From positions 1 through 64,000 of the forward strand of contig LNEL01000045.1 of the NCBI GenBank assembly GCA_001464935.1: a stretch of DNA of 64,000 bases, read 5' to 3'. Origin of the DNA: Gammaproteobacteria bacterium Ga0077536 (GTDB lineage: Bacteria > Pseudomonadota > Gammaproteobacteria > Ga0077536). Below the pieces are notes generated by a model, which worked only from the letters and a program-made list of their open reading frames with translations, was not told where the DNA came from and did no database searches. Below, one piece after another: positions 62,290 to 64,000 of this stretch. The translations under genes were made by a program, and so were the position numbers. How positions within the stretch are numbered: the stretch's first letter is position 1; the number at the start of each line of letters is the position of its first letter.

Positions 62290-63048
62290 ATGACCATCCC
62301 ATCCGCTCCCGCGGCCGACCCCACCGCCGGCTACTCGGTCGTCATTCCCTGCTACAACGAGCGGGACAACATCATCGAACTAGCCGACGAAGTGCGCGCT
62401 GCCTGCGGCAGCGACGACTTCGAGATCGTTGTGGTCGACGACTGCAGCACCGATGACACCCTGGCCAGGTTGCAGGCCGCACAGCCGCGCTTCGAGGGGC
62501 GCCTGCGCGTCGTGCGGCACGGCGTGAACAGCGGTCAGAGCGCCGGCGTGTGCACGGGGGTCGATTTCGCGCGCGGGCGCTGGATCGTCACACTCGATGG
62601 CGACGGCCAGAACGATCCGGCCGATATTCCACGCCTGCTGGCGGTGCTGAGGCAGGCGCCGCCCGCCGGCCCGCCGCTGATAGTCTGCGGCTACCGTCGC
62701 CAGCGACGCGACACGCTCGTGCGCCGCCTGTCCTCGCGCGTCGCGAACGCCGTGCGCTCGGCCGCGCTGCAGGACGCCACGCCGGACACCGGCTGCGGAC
62801 TGAAGGCGCTCGAACGCGAGTTGTTCATGCGGCTGCCACGCTTCAATCACATGCACCGTTTCCTGCCTGCGCTGGTGCAGCGCGCGGGAGGCAAGTCCGT
62901 GTCGGTCGAGGTCCATCATCGGCCACGCCTGCACGGCCAGTCCAAGTACGGCATCGGCAACCGGCTGTGGGTCGGAATCGTCGATTTGTTTGGCGTGATG
63001 TGGCTGATTCGTCGGCGCTTCAAGCCCTCACGCAACGAGGAAGTCTAG
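62290..63048 (+). CDS. GT2 glycosyltransferase, polyprenyl-phosphate sugar synthase-like
   Basis: A 252-residue family 2 glycosyltransferase resembling dolichyl-phosphate mannose synthase. It has VVIPCYNERDNI, VVVDDCSTDDT and the metal-binding TLDGDGQNDP. No C-terminal membrane domain is visible, unlike ArnC. It probably loads a sugar onto a polyprenyl phosphate for use by the membrane transferase two genes downstream. An inverted repeat CAGTGTC/GACACTG (62218-62253) lies in the gap before it. Confidence 0.88.
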   Translation: MTIPSAPAADPTAGYSVVIPCYNERDNIIELADEVRAACGSDDFEIVVVDDCSTDDTLARLQAAQPRFEGRLRVVRHGVNSGQSAGVCTGVDFARGRWIVTLDGDGQNDPADIPRLLAVLRQAPPAGPPLIVCGYRRQRRDTLVRRLSSRVANAVRSAALQDATPDTGCGLKALERELFMRLPRFNHMHRFLPALVQRAGGKSVSVEVHHRPRLHGQSKYGIGNRLWVGIVDLFGVMWLIRRRFKPSRNEEV

Positions 63049-63324
63049 ATGTCTGCTGAGCAAATGTGGGTGGCCTTCGGGCTGATCGGCCAGTTCCTGT
63101 TTTCCGGCCGCTGGATCGTGCAGTGGTTCGTCAGCGAAAAGCTCGGCAAAAGCGTCGTGCCGACGGTGTTCTGGTATCTGAGCCTCGGGGGCGGCATGGT
63201 CCTGCTGAGCTATGCCATCTATCGCCAGGACCCGGTGTTCATTCTCGGTCAGGCAATGGGTTCGGCGGTGTACCTGCGCAATCTGTTCCTGATTTACCGC
63301 GAGCAGGCGGCAGTCAAGGGTTGA
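63049..63324 (+). CDS. LABN-domain (lipid-A-disaccharide synthase N-terminal-like) membrane protein
   Basis: A 91-residue protein with three hydrophobic segments. The sequence FSGRWIVQWFVSEKLGKSVVP is characteristic of the LABN domain. It starts directly after the stop of the GT2 gene and precedes an ArnT-like gene. LABN proteins often occur in this setting; by analogy they could help move or present a lipid-linked sugar, but that is inference. Confidence 0.85.
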   Translation: MSAEQMWVAFGLIGQFLFSGRWIVQWFVSEKLGKSVVPTVFWYLSLGGGMVLLSYAIYRQDPVFILGQAMGSAVYLRNLFLIYREQAAVKG

Positions 63325-63335
63325 CGCCGACGATC

Positions 63336-64000
63336 ATGATCATCAGTGCGCGCGGTGGCTCTCTGCCGTTCCTCCAGTTGCTGGCATTGTCGTGCCTGGT
63401 CCTGCTTGCCGGCGCTGCCGGTCGGGAATTGCACGGCACGCCGACCTTCTATGCGAGCCTGATTCGCGAACTCGTCGATCACGGCGACTGGCTGTACATT
63501 TTTCGAGGCCCTGAAGCCTATCTGCTGAAGCCGCCGCTGGTGCTGTGGGCCGGTGCGCTCAGCAGCGAAATATTCGGCCTCGGCAATTTCAGCGTGACGC
63601 TGTTTCCCCGGCTCGCGGCGATTGCCTGCATCGCGCTCACCTATCTGCTGGTGCGACAACTGGCCGGCGCGCGGGCGGGTTGGCTGGCCGGACTCGTGCT
63701 GCTGACGAACAGCACCTTCGTGCAGTTCTCAACGACCCTGCGGATGGATTCCGCGCTGTTGTGCGGCATGTTGCTCGTGCTGACCGGCTGGCAGGCGCTC
63801 CCTGCCCGCTGGGGCAGCGTCGCGGTATTCGCGGGCCTCACGCTGGGTCTGCTGACCAAGGGGCCGCTGGTGCTCTTCGCGCTGGCGCTGTGCGCGCTGT
63901 GGTCGGTGCCGGCGCGCGACGGGCGCCTGCAGGCGCTGCGCTGGCGCTGGGGAGTCCTGCTGCTGCCGGCGCTGCTGTGGTATGCCTTCGTCTTCGCGCT
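63336..64000 (+). CDS. ArnT/PMT-type membrane glycosyltransferase (5' part, cut by the window end)
   Basis: An open frame from ATG 63336 continues past the window end (221 codons visible). The N-terminus is a membrane segment; then come a periplasmic loop with RELHGTPTFYA and YLLKPPLVLW, the KPP signature of ArnT-like enzymes, and further segments with STTLRMDSALL and LTKGPLVLFALAL. Such enzymes move a sugar from a polyprenyl-phosphate donor to lipid A or another envelope acceptor. It lies 11 nt after the LABN gene. Acceptor and sugar are unknown. Confidence 0.85.
   Translation, partial: MIISARGGSLPFLQLLALSCLVLLAGAAGRELHGTPTFYASLIRELVDHGDWLYIFRGPEAYLLKPPLVLWAGALSSEIFGLGNFSVTLFPRLAAIACIALTYLLVRQLAGARAGWLAGLVLLTNSTFVQFSTTLRMDSALLCGMLLVLTGWQALPARWGSVAVFAGLTLGLLTKGPLVLFALALCALWSVPARDGRLQALRWRWGVLLLPALLWYAFVFA

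Overview
This is chromosomal sequence from a GC-rich gammaproteobacterium. The evidence is gene order: lepA-lepB-rnc-era-recO-pdxJ-acpS, smc-zipA-ligA, yceD-rpmF-plsX-fabD-fabG-acpP-fabF-pabC-mltG-tmk-holB, and an rpoE-rseA-rseB-mucD cluster arranged as in Pseudomonas. The SoxC-like pair, the alginate-export-type porin with a sigma-54 activator and the ThrH-type phosphatase suggest an environmental lineage outside the Enterobacteria. I cannot name the genus. Almost every base is coding, and many genes overlap their neighbour by 4 nt (ATGA or GTGA).

Layout. (1) 1-8.6 kb: the 3' end of an unidentified gene, a CPA2 cation:proton antiporter, a 550-nt gap with repeats, a beta-carbonic anhydrase, an Lrp/AsnC regulator divergent from aceE (pyruvate dehydrogenase E1), then a Tat-exported SoxC/SorA-like molybdoenzyme overlapping its cytochrome c. 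(2) 8.6-19.8 kb, accessory metabolism: a sigma-54 activator divergent from an AlgE-type porin, a four-gene operon (VOC protein, GFA protein, MmgE/PrpD, 3-hydroxyisobutyrate-type dehydrogenase), and the sulfate importer sbp-cysT-cysW-cysA. (3) 19.8-29.8 kb, minus strand: a fatty-acid and envelope operon running from yceD to tatD. (4) 30-36.3 kb: maf, sppA, rluC, and rne behind a leader of about 370 nt. (5) 36.4-48.6 kb, minus strand: rpoE-rseA-rseB-mucD, a thioredoxin-fold gene, lepA-lepB-DUF4845-rnc-era-recO-pdxJ-acpS-prfC. (6) 48.6-52.2 kb: nadB, an SDR and a diguanylate cyclase. (7) 52.2-58.7 kb, minus strand: smc-zipA-ligA. (8) 58.9-64 kb: queF, gluQ, thrH, a retropepsin-like protease, a PduO-type adenosyltransferase, and a cassette of GT2, LABN membrane protein and an ArnT/PMT-type transferase cut by the window end.

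Most of the window is conserved housekeeping. The most unusual signals are regulatory: three intergenic sequences with the GG/GC spacing of sigma-54 promoters. One lies beside the sigma-54 activator gene. A near-consensus one lies in front of the diguanylate cyclase, and another in front of the sulfate importer. Other points to check are a CysA without its usual C-terminal domain, an alpha-ketoacid E1 with no E2/E3 genes, a fab cluster without fabH, a compound intergenic repeat, and the three-gene lipid/glycan transfer cassette. I found no CRISPR array, transposase, tRNA, rRNA or phage gene.
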